64,000 nucleotides of DNA from Chthonomonas sp. UBA2387 (lineage in GTDB: Bacteria; Armatimonadota; Fimbriimonadia; Fimbriimonadales; Fimbriimonadaceae). Location: NCBI GenBank assembly GCA_002343445.1, contig DDSP01000025.1, forward strand, positions 115,852 to 179,851. Reading direction: 5' to 3'. The notes beneath the pieces are model-generated. The model saw only the letters and a program-made list of their open reading frames with translations. It was not told the DNA's origin and searched no databases. This document shows, one piece after another, positions 25,701 to 34,172 of this stretch. Numbering within the stretch: position 1 is the first letter of the stretch; every line of letters starts with the position of its first letter. The position numbers and the translations under genes were made by a program.

Positions 25701-26662
25701 CTCGCAACTCAGCACTTGCCGTCGTCGCAGTATTTGCGACACTGGTGACATTGGGTTGCGGCGGCAGCGGACTACTTGGTTCTGGTACCGCAAAGCCCGT
25801 TCTTACTCTGTTTCGGTATCCGACATCGGCTTATGGCATAGTTGCTGGGCTCTCCGAGAATGCGAATGTTTTGGCAGTCAACCGGTCCGTACCCGAAGCT
25901 TTTATGATAGTAGGCGAGAGTGTCACTGTCATTGCTCCGCCTCCCCCTTGGACGTCTGCTGGCGCCGGAGCCATATCGTCGGATGGACAGCATTGGGCTG
26001 GTGGTCTATCCAGGTGGACTGGCACCGACTATCAGTCTATGGTTGCTCACTACACGCCGTCAACGGGCCTGACGACACCGGAGGCGCCCGGCGTCTATGC
26101 GTCAGTGATGCGCTTTCTTGAAGACGACGGCACAATCTATGGCACCTATCGACGAGTCCCAGGCGATACTTGGAACTACTTCCGGTGGAAGTCGCCCGGG
26201 CCACTCGAGCCTATCGAGACTTTGCCACGCCCGCCCGTTTTTGATTCGCCTCAACTCACGCCTGACCAAGCCCAGATCGTCGCGCCCAACCGCAGCAGAA
26301 ACCACAAGTGGTCCGGCGGGCACGTTGTGTGGAAGGACGAGAAGAGACCGGTATCCCCTGTGATCGTGGATGCGTTGGGCAGACAGAAGCTCCTCGATGG
26401 CGTAGGCACCGTCTGGTTCGTGGACGACGCAGGCCGAGTTGCCCTTTTCCGAGAAACTCGAGGGCTGGACGACTGGGGCCCCTGGAGCATCTGGATCGAG
26501 GGGAGCGAGCCTCGGGCCTTTTCGGAACTTCTCGTCGAGCTCGGATTTCCCGAGGCCGCCGAGCAGGAACCCCAGCCGCAACGCCTTACCGGAAACGGCG
26601 GACACCTGATCATCCAGCATCGAGATCAGAGAATTCTACGCCTCGACATCGCTTGGCCGTGA
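25697..26662 (+). CDS. Predicted lipoprotein of unknown function
   Basis: 321 residues. The signal MTRNSALAVVAVFATLVTLG is followed by the lipobox Cys and a Gly/Ser linker. The body has repeated short strand-turn units with Trp/Tyr and G-x-x-x-W patterns (AISSDGQHWAGGLSRW, YGTYRRVPGDTWNYFRW), resembling an irregular beta-propeller such as the HAF/kelch-like repeats of exported proteins. Codon use here is visibly less GC-rich than in neighbours, which could mean later acquisition. It is coupled to the 45-residue ORF upstream. Confidence 0.7.
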   Translation: MTRNSALAVVAVFATLVTLGCGGSGLLGSGTAKPVLTLFRYPTSAYGIVAGLSENANVLAVNRSVPEAFMIVGESVTVIAPPPPWTSAGAGAISSDGQHWAGGLSRWTGTDYQSMVAHYTPSTGLTTPEAPGVYASVMRFLEDDGTIYGTYRRVPGDTWNYFRWKSPGPLEPIETLPRPPVFDSPQLTPDQAQIVAPNRSRNHKWSGGHVVWKDEKRPVSPVIVDALGRQKLLDGVGTVWFVDDAGRVALFRETRGLDDWGPWSIWIEGSEPRAFSELLVELGFPEAAEQEPQPQRLTGNGGHLIIQHRDQRILRLDIAWP

Positions 26663-26728
26663 GCAAGTTCCCGGAACGGCATCGGCCCAGCCGCGACCCG
26701 ATGGATGCGCCATAATAGCCGCTGAAGC

Positions 26729-27058
26729 GTGTTTCCCCTGCTTCCTGTTCTGTTGCTGATGCTCGTGCAAGGGTCGGCCGCCTCGGGCGGCAGTCTCGAC
26801 CCGGTGCGCATTCATTGGGCCCTGCAGGCGGTTCAGATCGCCAGCCATGCCGAGCGAGACGGCAACAGCGCCGAATTCGAGTCTGAAGAGGCCAGAGCGC
26901 TGGCCAAGGCTTGGTTCCTGCTTCAAACCCGGCAGGCCGAGTCGCCCCAGATTCCGCCGACTGAGTCGGCGGTCCCCGTCCCTCAGAACCAGCCGACTTC
27001 GGGCGTGCCGAACGGGTTCGGAACGGCCTGGAACGATCGCGCCGGTCCCCGAGCGTAG
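26729..27058 (+). CDS. Small exported protein
   Basis: 109 residues from a GTG start: a hydrophobic leader (VFPLLPVLLLMLVQGSAASG) is followed by a helical segment and a Pro/Gln-rich tail. The function is unknown. CATAAT at 26711-26716 lies 12 nt before the GTG and would leave a leader of about 5 nt. It lies 66 bases before secA in the same direction and may share its transcript. Confidence 0.5.
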   Translation: MFPLLPVLLLMLVQGSAASGGSLDPVRIHWALQAVQIASHAERDGNSAEFESEEARALAKAWFLLQTRQAESPQIPPTESAVPVPQNQPTSGVPNGFGTAWNDRAGPRA

Positions 27059-27124
27059 CTTCCCACGCTCGACGCCCGCGCACCCGCGCCACGACGCCGT
27101 TTACGGCACCCCAGACCGATTCTC

Positions 27125-30100
27125 ATGGACTTCCTCCGCAAACTTTTCGACACCAGCGACAAAGACGTCAAGCTCATCCAACCCATCGTCGCCCAGATCA
27201 ACGACTTCGAATCGGCGACCGCCGCGCTCACCGACGACCAACTCAAGGCCAAGACCCCCGAGTTCAAGGAGCGGCTCGCTCGTGGCGAGAAGCTCGAGAT
27301 CATCTTGCCCGAGGCGTTCGCCGTCGTCCGCGAGGTCAGCAAACGCACGCTCGGCATGCGTCAGTTCGACGTGCAGATGATCGGCGGTGTCGTGCTCCAC
27401 CAAGGCCGCATCTCGGAGATGAAGACCGGCGAAGGCAAGACGCTCGTCGCCGTCGCCCCGATCTACCTGAACGCGCTCACCGGGCGCGGCGTCCACCTCG
27501 TCACGGTGAACGACTACCTTGCCCGCCGCGACGCCGTCTGGATGGGCCCGATCTACCACTTCCTCGGACTGACCGTCGGCATCATCCAAGGCCAATCCGC
27601 CGACTCGGACGAGTTGGGCGGCAGCTACCAATACGTCCCCGGCGCCGAGCATCCAGACCCGCGCTACATGAACCTAGTGGCGTGCTCGCGCCGCGAAGCC
27701 TATTCGTTCGACATCACGTACGGCACGAACCACGAGTTCGGATTCGACTACCTGCGCGACAACATGGCGTTCAGCGTCGAGCAGTTGGTGATGCGCGAAT
27801 TGAACTTCGCGATCATCGACGAGGTGGACTCGATCCTGATTGACGAGGCGCGAACCCCGCACATCATCAGCGGCCCCTCGACCGAAGACACGTCCATGTA
27901 CAAGGTCATCGACAAAGTGGTCAAAGCGCTCGAGCGAGAGGTCCACTACACCGCCGACAAGAAGAACCATAGCGCCAGCCTGACCGAAGAGGGCATGGAC
28001 TTCATCGAGGAGTCCATGCAGATGGGCAACATCGCGGACGACCCCAAGGTGCTCCACCACGTCAACGCGAGCCTCAAGGCGTACGCTCTGTTCGAGCGGG
28101 ATGTGGACTACGTGGTCCGCGGCAACGAGGTCGTCATCGTGGACGAGAACACGGGTCGCATGATGTTCGGCCGCCGCTTCTCGGATGGTCTGCACCAGGC
28201 CCTCGAAGCCAAGGAGAACGTGCCGATCCAGCGCGAGAGCCAGACCGTCGCGACGATCACGTTCCAGAACCTGTTCCGCCTCTACAACAAGCTGGCCGGC
28301 ATGACCGGTACGGCCAAGACCGAAGAAGACGAATTCCGCAAGATCTACGGCCTCGACGTGGTGTGCATCCCGACGCACCGCAACATGATCCGCAAGGACC
28401 AAGAGGACGTGATCTACAAGACCGAGGAGGCCAAGTTCCGCGGCATCGCCTGGGAGATCCTGCGCCTCTATACGAAGCAGCAGCCCGTTCTGGTCGGCAC
28501 GCGCTCCATCGAGATGACCGAGCGAGTCTCGACGCGGCTCACGGCCGAGATGCTCCAAAAGCTGTTGCTCGCTGTCCGGCTCCGCGATGCCGTCGAGAAC
28601 ACGAAGTCCATCAAGGACAAGCAGAGCGCGAACAACCTGGTGAACACGCCGCTGGCCGACACATCCATGAACTCCTTCAAACAGTTCATGGCCAGCGAAG
28701 GGCTGAGCGGCGATCCGCATTCGGGCGAGAACCTCGATTGGGCGCTGGAGCAGTTCAAGCTGGGCGGCGATTCAAGGCAGCATCTGGAGGAAGCCCTCTC
28801 CCATGGCATCCCGCACAACGTGCTGAACGCGAAGTTCCATGAAAAGGAAGCCGCCATCATCGCCGAAGCGGGCCGTAAAGGGGCCATCACCATCGCGACC
28901 AACATGGCCGGTCGCGGTGTGGACATCCTGCTCGGCGGGCGCGTGGTGGACGAGCAGGTCCGCCAAGCCCTGAGCGCAGGCGACGAGATCGGCGACGAGT
29001 ACGCCAGCACGTTCAAGAGCTTCCGTCGAGGCGGCAAGGAGCGTGCCGCGCCCCCGCTCCCCTTGGACGACCAAGAGCGCAGCCTGGCCGCCGAAGAGGT
29101 CCGGGTGCTGGGAGGCTTGTATATACTGGGTACGGAGCGCCACGAGAGCCGCCGCATCGACAACCAGTTGCGCGGACGATCGGGCCGACAAGGCGACCCC
29201 GGCGAGAGCCGCTTCTTCGTCTCGCTCGAAGACCAACTCTGGAAGATCTTCAACGCGAAGATGCTCGAGAACCCGCTGCTCAAGCAGTGGCCGCCCATGG
29301 AAGAGGTCAAGGCCAAGTTCCTCTCCAAGATGATCCTGAAGACGCAGGAGCGCATCGAAAACCACTTCTTCGAGGCACGTAAGCACGTTCTGGAGTACGA
29401 CGACGTCCTCAACGCCCAACGCGAGCACATCTACGGCTGGCGACGCGAAGTGCTCCTCGGCAAGGACTGCCGCGAGGACCTGGAGAAGCAGACCGGCGAA
29501 CTGGTGGTCGAACTCGTCCGTAACGCCGTCGGTGTGGACGACAACGGTGCGTGGTACACCGACTACGAGGGCTTGTTCAACGAGCTCAACGAAGTGCTCC
29601 CCGCGCTGGATTACACGTCCCCCGAGGACTTGGCGCAACACAGCGGCGAGCGGTTGGAGGAATACGTTTCGGACATCGCCAAGCGCGCGTTCGCGGCCAA
29701 GCTGGAAGAACTGGGCGAAGTCTCCAAGGTGGTCGAGCAGACGGTTATGCTCCGGGCCATCAACGACAAGTGGATGGACCACTTGCAGATGGTGGACTAC
29801 ATCCGCGAGGGCATCGGGTTGCGCGGCTATGGCCAGATGGACCCGCTGATCGCCTACAAGAAGGAGACGTTCAACCTGTTCCAGCACACGTTGCGCGGGA
29901 TTCGGGATCAGGCCGTCCGGATGATCTTCCACGCCTCGCTGCAACAGCGCCCGCCCATGCCGGAGGCCGCGCCGCCGGTCGAGGAAGCACCCCAGATGAT
30001 GCGCGTGGACGACGAGGTTTTGACCAGCGCCGGCGTCGCGTCGCCCGTTGCAGCGGCTGCGCCCGCGGCGGTGTCATCGCTCGCGGGGATCGACTGGAAG

Positions 30101-30193
30101 AAGGTCGGCCGCAACGACGTCTGCCCCTGCGGCAGCGGCAAGAAGTTCAAGGCCTGCCACTACCCCGAGTTGCGTCGGCAAGGCATCATCTGA
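27125..30193 (+). CDS. secA: Preprotein translocase ATPase SecA
   Basis: 1022 residues. This motor drives unfolded proteins through SecYEG. Visible are Walker A MKTGEGKT (residues 99-106), Walker B/DEAD-like IIDEVDSILIDEAR, the second nucleotide fold with TNMAGRGVDI and RQGDPGES, and the helical scaffold with NDKWMDHLQMVDYIREGI. The C-terminal zinc motif is CPCGSGKKFKACH. A Pro/Ala-rich linker precedes the zinc domain. It is longer than the E. coli protein (901), mainly through an insertion near residues 155-185 and another around 490-560. It is followed by a stem-loop before the convergent rhodanese gene. Confidence 0.98.
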   Translation: MDFLRKLFDTSDKDVKLIQPIVAQINDFESATAALTDDQLKAKTPEFKERLARGEKLEIILPEAFAVVREVSKRTLGMRQFDVQMIGGVVLHQGRISEMKTGEGKTLVAVAPIYLNALTGRGVHLVTVNDYLARRDAVWMGPIYHFLGLTVGIIQGQSADSDELGGSYQYVPGAEHPDPRYMNLVACSRREAYSFDITYGTNHEFGFDYLRDNMAFSVEQLVMRELNFAIIDEVDSILIDEARTPHIISGPSTEDTSMYKVIDKVVKALEREVHYTADKKNHSASLTEEGMDFIEESMQMGNIADDPKVLHHVNASLKAYALFERDVDYVVRGNEVVIVDENTGRMMFGRRFSDGLHQALEAKENVPIQRESQTVATITFQNLFRLYNKLAGMTGTAKTEEDEFRKIYGLDVVCIPTHRNMIRKDQEDVIYKTEEAKFRGIAWEILRLYTKQQPVLVGTRSIEMTERVSTRLTAEMLQKLLLAVRLRDAVENTKSIKDKQSANNLVNTPLADTSMNSFKQFMASEGLSGDPHSGENLDWALEQFKLGGDSRQHLEEALSHGIPHNVLNAKFHEKEAAIIAEAGRKGAITIATNMAGRGVDILLGGRVVDEQVRQALSAGDEIGDEYASTFKSFRRGGKERAAPPLPLDDQERSLAAEEVRVLGGLYILGTERHESRRIDNQLRGRSGRQGDPGESRFFVSLEDQLWKIFNAKMLENPLLKQWPPMEEVKAKFLSKMILKTQERIENHFFEARKHVLEYDDVLNAQREHIYGWRREVLLGKDCREDLEKQTGELVVELVRNAVGVDDNGAWYTDYEGLFNELNEVLPALDYTSPEDLAQHSGERLEEYVSDIAKRAFAAKLEELGEVSKVVEQTVMLRAINDKWMDHLQMVDYIREGIGLRGYGQMDPLIAYKKETFNLFQHTLRGIRDQAVRMIFHASLQQRPPMPEAAPPVEEAPQMMRVDDEVLTSAGVASPVAAAAPAAVSSLAGIDWKKVGRNDVCPCGSGKKFKACHYPELRRQGII

Positions 30194-30202
30194 CGGTCGT
30201 AG

Positions 30203-30258
30203 GTGGTTGGCATTTGGCGTTGCGGCCCACGGGCTTCAGCGGACCAGATGCCGACCAC
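30203..30258. other. 15-bp stem-loop between secA and rhodanese genes
   Basis: GTGGTTGGCATTTGG (30203-30217) pairs with CCAGATGCCGACCAC (30244-30258) along all 15 positions, two of them G-U pairs, around a 26-nt loop. It lies 10 bases after the secA stop and lacks a U-run. It may act as an mRNA-end structure for either convergent gene. Confidence 0.55.
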
Positions 30259-30279
30259 CCGCCCGCGCACCCGCGCGAA

Positions 30280-30609
30280 TCAGTACTGCCGCATCGAACG
30301 GTCGATCTTTTTTGCCCAGGCGTTCATGCCTCCCACGAGGTTCTTGGCGTTGGCGAACCCCTTCGACCTCAACAGCTCGGTGATCGTCCCGCTCCGGTTG
30401 CCCGTCCGGCAGATCACCACGATCTCCGCGTCCGGGTCCAGTTCGGCGAGACGTGCTTCGACCAGGTCCATCGGGATGTGGGCGTCGTAGTCGAGCTTGC
30501 TGAGGCGCAACTCGTGGGGTTCGCGCACATCCAGCAGGAAAGGCTTGCGCCCCTCGTCCATGGCGCGCTTGAGTTCTTCAACGGTCACTTCGGGGACTTG
30601 GTCGGACAT
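30280..30609 (-). CDS. Rhodanese-domain sulfurtransferase
   Basis: 109 residues, a single cytosolic rhodanese domain of the GlpE/PspE type. The active loop is CRTGNRSG with the catalytic Cys, preceded by VREPHEL and followed by VGGMNAWAKKID. It would move sulfane sulfur between thiols; its partner is unknown. The start ATG lies 7 nt after TAGAAT with no SD, so the mRNA is probably leaderless. The ORF can be extended to 30657 but only through the promoter. Confidence 0.93.
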   Translation of the reverse strand: MSDQVPEVTVEELKRAMDEGRKPFLLDVREPHELRLSKLDYDAHIPMDLVEARLAELDPDAEIVVICRTGNRSGTITELLRSKGFANAKNLVGGMNAWAKKIDRSMRQY

Positions 30610-30616
30610 CGGAGGC

Positions 30617-30622
30617 ATTCTA
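30617..30622 (-). promoter_or_regulatory. -10 box TAGAAT, leaderless rhodanese mRNA
   Basis: It ends 7 nt before the ATG. The remaining part of this 239-base divergent spacer is AT-richer than its surroundings and probably holds the promoter of the prepilin gene, but no clear hexamers stand out. Confidence 0.6.
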
Positions 30623-30848
30623 CTCGCGGCAGCGGTGGGACGCCGGGATGGGACCAATGTCGCACCGACGGTTCCAAAGACCTACGCCCCAATCATCAGA
30701 AAAAGCAATGCAAAGATAGTCGAATCAAGCCTCAAACAGTCTGGATTGGTTCACCGATCATCATTTTTGCAGCATCGTCAAGAACGCCAAACGTTCGGTG
30801 AAACGCGCAAATCGCCCCATAGTCTCGACCAGCGATCATCGGGTTGTC

Positions 30849-31625
30849 ATGCGCCAATCCAATCGACGATCTGGGTTCACCCTCATCGAACTGCTCGTCG
30901 TCATCGCGATCATCGCCATCCTCGCCGCCATGCTCTTCCCCGTTTACGGGCAAGCGAAGGAATCGGCCAAGAAGACGCAGAGCTTGAGCAACATCAAGCA
31001 ACACGCGATCGCTTTCCAACTCTACGTCGCCGACTACGACGACGTGCTCCCCAGCGCGACCATCATGGGCGCAGCCGGCCAAACCACCCCCGACAACTTC
31101 GGCGCGTTCCACTGGCCCTGGCTCACGCTCCCTTACGTGAAGTCCATGGACCTCTACCGCTCGCCGAGCGACACCAAGGAGTGGTCCGGTTCGCTTTGCA
31201 TGGGCGGATGCCGCGACAAGAACAACCCGTACTACGGCTACCTCTGGGGCCTCTATCCCAGCTACGGGTTCAACTGGTGGTATCTGGCACCCGACTACCG
31301 AGTGCCCCAGGGCCAGAACCCGGCCACCGCACGAACCATCTACAGCATCGGCAAGCCGATGACCGCCGCGTACGAGCCCTCTCGGACCGTGTTGCTCGCC
31401 GACAGCACGTGGGCGCCGCCGACCGACCCGACCAACCTGGTGATGGGCTACTACGTGATCAACCCGCCCAGCCTTTGGACAGGCGCTCCGCCCTTGACGC
31501 GAACGTCCTACGGCTTCGTGATGCCGCGCCACAACAACGCGGCCAACGTGGCTTGGCTCGACGGACACGCAATTACCACGCGCGTCGAGCGGCTCGCCGA
31601 CGAAGCCCTGTGGGACTTGGAGTAG
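30849..31625 (+). CDS. Prepilin-like protein with N-terminal methylation motif
   Basis: 258 residues. The leader MRQSNRRSG is followed by FTLIELLVVIAIIAILAAML, with Glu +5. The C-terminus has MPRHNNAANVAWLDGHAITT, an exact H-x9-D-G match. Its mid part resembles the prepilin at 4522-5310 (QLYVADYDDVLPSA versus MYVNDYDGMYPQSA). A GTG at 30798 would add 17 residues, but the basic leader argues for 30849. A small membrane protein follows at once. Its role as major pilin, pseudopilin or surface protein is unknown. Confidence 0.9.
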   Translation: MRQSNRRSGFTLIELLVVIAIIAILAAMLFPVYGQAKESAKKTQSLSNIKQHAIAFQLYVADYDDVLPSATIMGAAGQTTPDNFGAFHWPWLTLPYVKSMDLYRSPSDTKEWSGSLCMGGCRDKNNPYYGYLWGLYPSYGFNWWYLAPDYRVPQGQNPATARTIYSIGKPMTAAYEPSRTVLLADSTWAPPTDPTNLVMGYYVINPPSLWTGAPPLTRTSYGFVMPRHNNAANVAWLDGHAITTRVERLADEALWDLE

Positions 31626-31637
31626 GTGACGGATCGA

Positions 31638-31814
31638 ATGAAGTGGGCCATCGCACTCCTCTTGGTCGCAGCCGGCGTCATCACCTATCAGGTGTTGCGG
31701 CACCGCGATCCAGCCATTCCCACGGCCCCCGCGACCGCAGGCGTGACGCCCATGACCCGGGCGCCCGGCGAACCGGTCGAAGGCGAGCCAAACTACCACG
31801 GCATTCCTCGTTGA
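31638..31814 (+). CDS. Small single-pass membrane protein
   Basis: 58 residues from ATG 31638 (GTG 31626 would add 4). One membrane helix (WAIALLLVAAGVITYQVL) is followed by a basic pair and a Pro/Thr/Ala-rich extracytoplasmic tail. It starts 12 bases after the prepilin stop and is surely co-transcribed, so it may be an accessory of that prepilin. No homologue is recognised. Confidence 0.55.
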   Translation: MKWAIALLLVAAGVITYQVLRHRDPAIPTAPATAGVTPMTRAPGEPVEGEPNYHGIPR

Positions 31815-31825
31815 GTTGCCGACCC

Positions 31826-31852
31826 GACCCCCGGTACGACGCGCCGGGGGTC
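31826..31852. terminator. Hairpin between convergent genes
   Basis: A perfect 9-bp stem GACCCCCGG / CCGGGGGTC with a 9-nt loop. It lies 11 bases after the small membrane protein gene and touches the stop codon of the convergent gene. Only a weak U-rich tail (CTTTG) follows on the plus strand. Confidence 0.65.
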
Positions 31853-32468
31853 AACCTTTGTAGGTCGCTGTGGCCTTCAGAGTAAACGCAAGCGAAGTCC
31901 CATCGCCCTCGGGCAGCCGAGCGCCCTTGCCCTTCCACTCCATCTCGGTCCAACGACCCTTCGCATCGTAGGCGATCCAGCCCTGCGCAGTCAAACCTGC
32001 TTCGGCTTGCTCGGAGAACGTGCCCTGTGCGCGCCAACCGCCCGCTGCAAGGGGACTGCGCGTCAGCGAGAACTTGGCCGAGGGCACCTGGGTGTTGGGA
32101 ATGGCAGCAAGGGTCGAGGACCAAGAGCGTCCCGACTCGGGGGCCGTCGGCGGGAACAACAGCCGACTCATTCGGACCAACTCGTGTGGCTCGACGTCCG
32201 ATGGGGTCTGGAGCCAAGTGCCGTCGCTGGCGAATCTGGCTTCGAACTTGGTGCCTGGGGTCTCGGCGGGAACGGGCAGCACCACTTGGCCCAAGATCGT
32301 CTTCTCGAGTTTGCGGACTACGTTGACCTTCGAGCCCTCTTCTGGAGCGAGCGTCAGCCGCTCGACCACGCGCTCGTCTACCCCGGCATCGCGGTCGTGG
32401 AACCACGTTTCGACGACGATGGTCTGGGGGATCGTCGCCAAGGCGAGGGACAGGGCGAGCACGCTCAT
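31851..32468 (-). CDS. Exported protein of unknown function
   Basis: 205 residues. A short signal (MSVLALSLALATIPQ) is followed by a beta-rich body without cysteine. Segments such as VETWFHDRDAGVDERVVERL and ALTLKATATYKG-type ends recall the exported protein at 3727-4446 in style, not in alignable sequence. The ATG overlaps the upstream stop (ATGA). It is the last gene of a five-gene minus-strand run that begins with the repeat protein at 36147. Confidence 0.65.
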   Translation of the reverse strand: MSVLALSLALATIPQTIVVETWFHDRDAGVDERVVERLTLAPEEGSKVNVVRKLEKTILGQVVLPVPAETPGTKFEARFASDGTWLQTPSDVEPHELVRMSRLLFPPTAPESGRSWSSTLAAIPNTQVPSAKFSLTRSPLAAGGWRAQGTFSEQAEAGLTAQGWIAYDAKGRWTEMEWKGKGARLPEGDGTSLAFTLKATATYKG

Positions 32469-32749
32469 CGCGGGTTCGACGGGGACTTCTTGGGCTCGAC
32501 GTACGATTCGCCCGGCAACAGCATGCCCTGCTTTCGGGCCTGCTCCTCTCGACCTGCCGGGCTTTGGGCGTAGGCTTCCTGTCGGGCGAGCTCGCGCAGT
32601 CTGGCCTCGGCTTCCTCGGTCTGTTTCACCTGCGCATCGGCCTCGACGGCGGCAGATGCGTTGAACCGCCAGGGCTTCTGGCTGAGCACCAGGCCCGTGG
32701 CGACGGCGATCACGATCACGATGGCTTGGACAAGCGGCTTACCCTTCAT
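32465..32749 (-). CDS. Small membrane-anchored protein
   Basis: 94 residues. One N-terminal helix (PLVQAIVIVIAVATGLVLS) is followed by a charged Glu/Ala/Arg helix and a Pro/Ser-rich end. It overlaps pyruvate kinase by 11 bases and the next gene by 4, so it is translationally linked to both. Its function is unknown. Confidence 0.65.
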   Translation of the reverse strand: MKGKPLVQAIVIVIAVATGLVLSQKPWRFNASAAVEADAQVKQTEEAEARLRELARQEAYAQSPAGREEQARKQGMLLPGESYVEPKKSPSNPR

Positions 32750-34172
32750 GGCTGGCAGTCACGGGTCGAATCAGGATCAAGTTGGTGTTGCCGGGTTCCC
32801 CGGCGGGCACTCCGGCGCTAAGCACCACGGAGTCCCCGATCTTCAGACGTTTCGCGGCGAGAAAAGCGTGCATCGCGTGGTCGACGATTTCATCCGTGGT
32901 GGTGGGCAGCGCCACGTCGACCGCTTCGACGCCCCAGACCAACGCCATCTGCAGCCTTGTCTTGGGACGCCAGCTTGCGCAGAGAATCGGAGTGGACGGT
33001 CGAAACTTGCTCACCAAGCGGGGCGTCTGCCCGGACGACGTGGTGGTCACGATGGCCTTCGGTCGAAGCGTCCGCGCAATCTCGGCCACGGCGTGGGCCA
33101 CGGCCTCGGTCGCCGAGGTTTGCCCCTTTCGCGCTCGGCCGGAGTACTCGCGCAGGAGCGGTCCGCTGTCCACCTCTTGGTCGGTGCGCGCGCAGATGCG
33201 CGCCATCGCAGAGCACGCCTCGATGGGGTAAGCACCGGCCGCCGTCTCGCCAGAGAGCATCACAGCGTCCGTGCCATCGAGAATCGCGTTGGCGACGTCG
33301 CTGGCCTCGGCTCGAGTCGGTCTTGGAGCTGAGATCATGCTCTCCAACATCTGGGTGGCTGTGATCACAGGCTTGCCACGCCGTTGGCAGACTCGGATGA
33401 TCTCCTTTTGAGCCATCGGCACTTCTTCGAGGTCCATCTGAAGCCCGAGGTCGCCGCGGGCCACCATGACGGCATCGGCTTGATGCACGATGTCTTCCAG
33501 GTGCTTGAGCGCCTGCCGCATCTCGACCTTCGCCACGAGGTGAACCGACGGGTCGTGCTCGTTCACCAATTGCCGGAGTTCGGCGATGTCTTCACCCGAC
33601 TTGACGTAACTGAGGGCGATGAAGTCGGCACCAACACGGCAGGCTTCGACAAGGTCGGTCCGGTCCTTCGCCGAGATCGCGGGCACGTCGAACGTCTTGC
33701 CGACCACGGTGACGCCTTGGCGGCTGGTGACCAACCCGCCCGTGCTCGCCCGCGCTCGGATGCGGTCGCCGTTCCGATCGAGGACGCGGAGGGACACATT
33801 GCCATCGCCGAGCAACAGGCGCGAGTTCGTGGTCAAGCTGGCGAGCACCTCGGGTTGCGTTAGCGGGATGTCGGCATCGTTCGGCCCCAACACGAGTTCG
33901 AAACCTGGCTTGACGTCGAGGATGCCCTCGATGGCGCCGATACGGAATTTGGGGCCCTGCAGGTCCACCAACACGGCCACCCCGCCGACCACCGGACTCA
34001 GTTCTCTCACCCAGCCGATCCACTTGCGACGCGTCTCCCAATCGCCGTGGCTGCAGTTGATGCGGGCCACGTTCATGCCCGCCTGGATCAGCGCCGCGAC
34101 CTTTTCGCGCGAATCCACGGCCGGGCCCAGCGTGCAGACGATCTTGGTTCGGCGGACCCTAGCGATCGCCAA
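32739..34172 (-). CDS. pyk: Pyruvate kinase
   Basis: 477 residues, the usual length. It converts phosphoenolpyruvate and ADP to pyruvate and ATP, the last step of glycolysis. Signatures are RRTKIVCTLGP, ARINCSHG (ATP/metal site), the catalytic Lys region HLVAKVE, MVARGDLGLQ and PVITATQMLESMI. The C-terminal allosteric domain is present (residues 350-477). The start lies inside the end of the repeat-protein gene (14-base overlap), an unusual partner for a glycolytic gene. Confidence 0.97.
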   Translation of the reverse strand: MAIARVRRTKIVCTLGPAVDSREKVAALIQAGMNVARINCSHGDWETRRKWIGWVRELSPVVGGVAVLVDLQGPKFRIGAIEGILDVKPGFELVLGPNDADIPLTQPEVLASLTTNSRLLLGDGNVSLRVLDRNGDRIRARASTGGLVTSRQGVTVVGKTFDVPAISAKDRTDLVEACRVGADFIALSYVKSGEDIAELRQLVNEHDPSVHLVAKVEMRQALKHLEDIVHQADAVMVARGDLGLQMDLEEVPMAQKEIIRVCQRRGKPVITATQMLESMISAPRPTRAEASDVANAILDGTDAVMLSGETAAGAYPIEACSAMARICARTDQEVDSGPLLREYSGRARKGQTSATEAVAHAVAEIARTLRPKAIVTTTSSGQTPRLVSKFRPSTPILCASWRPKTRLQMALVWGVEAVDVALPTTTDEIVDHAMHAFLAAKRLKIGDSVVLSAGVPAGEPGNTNLILIRPVTASHEG

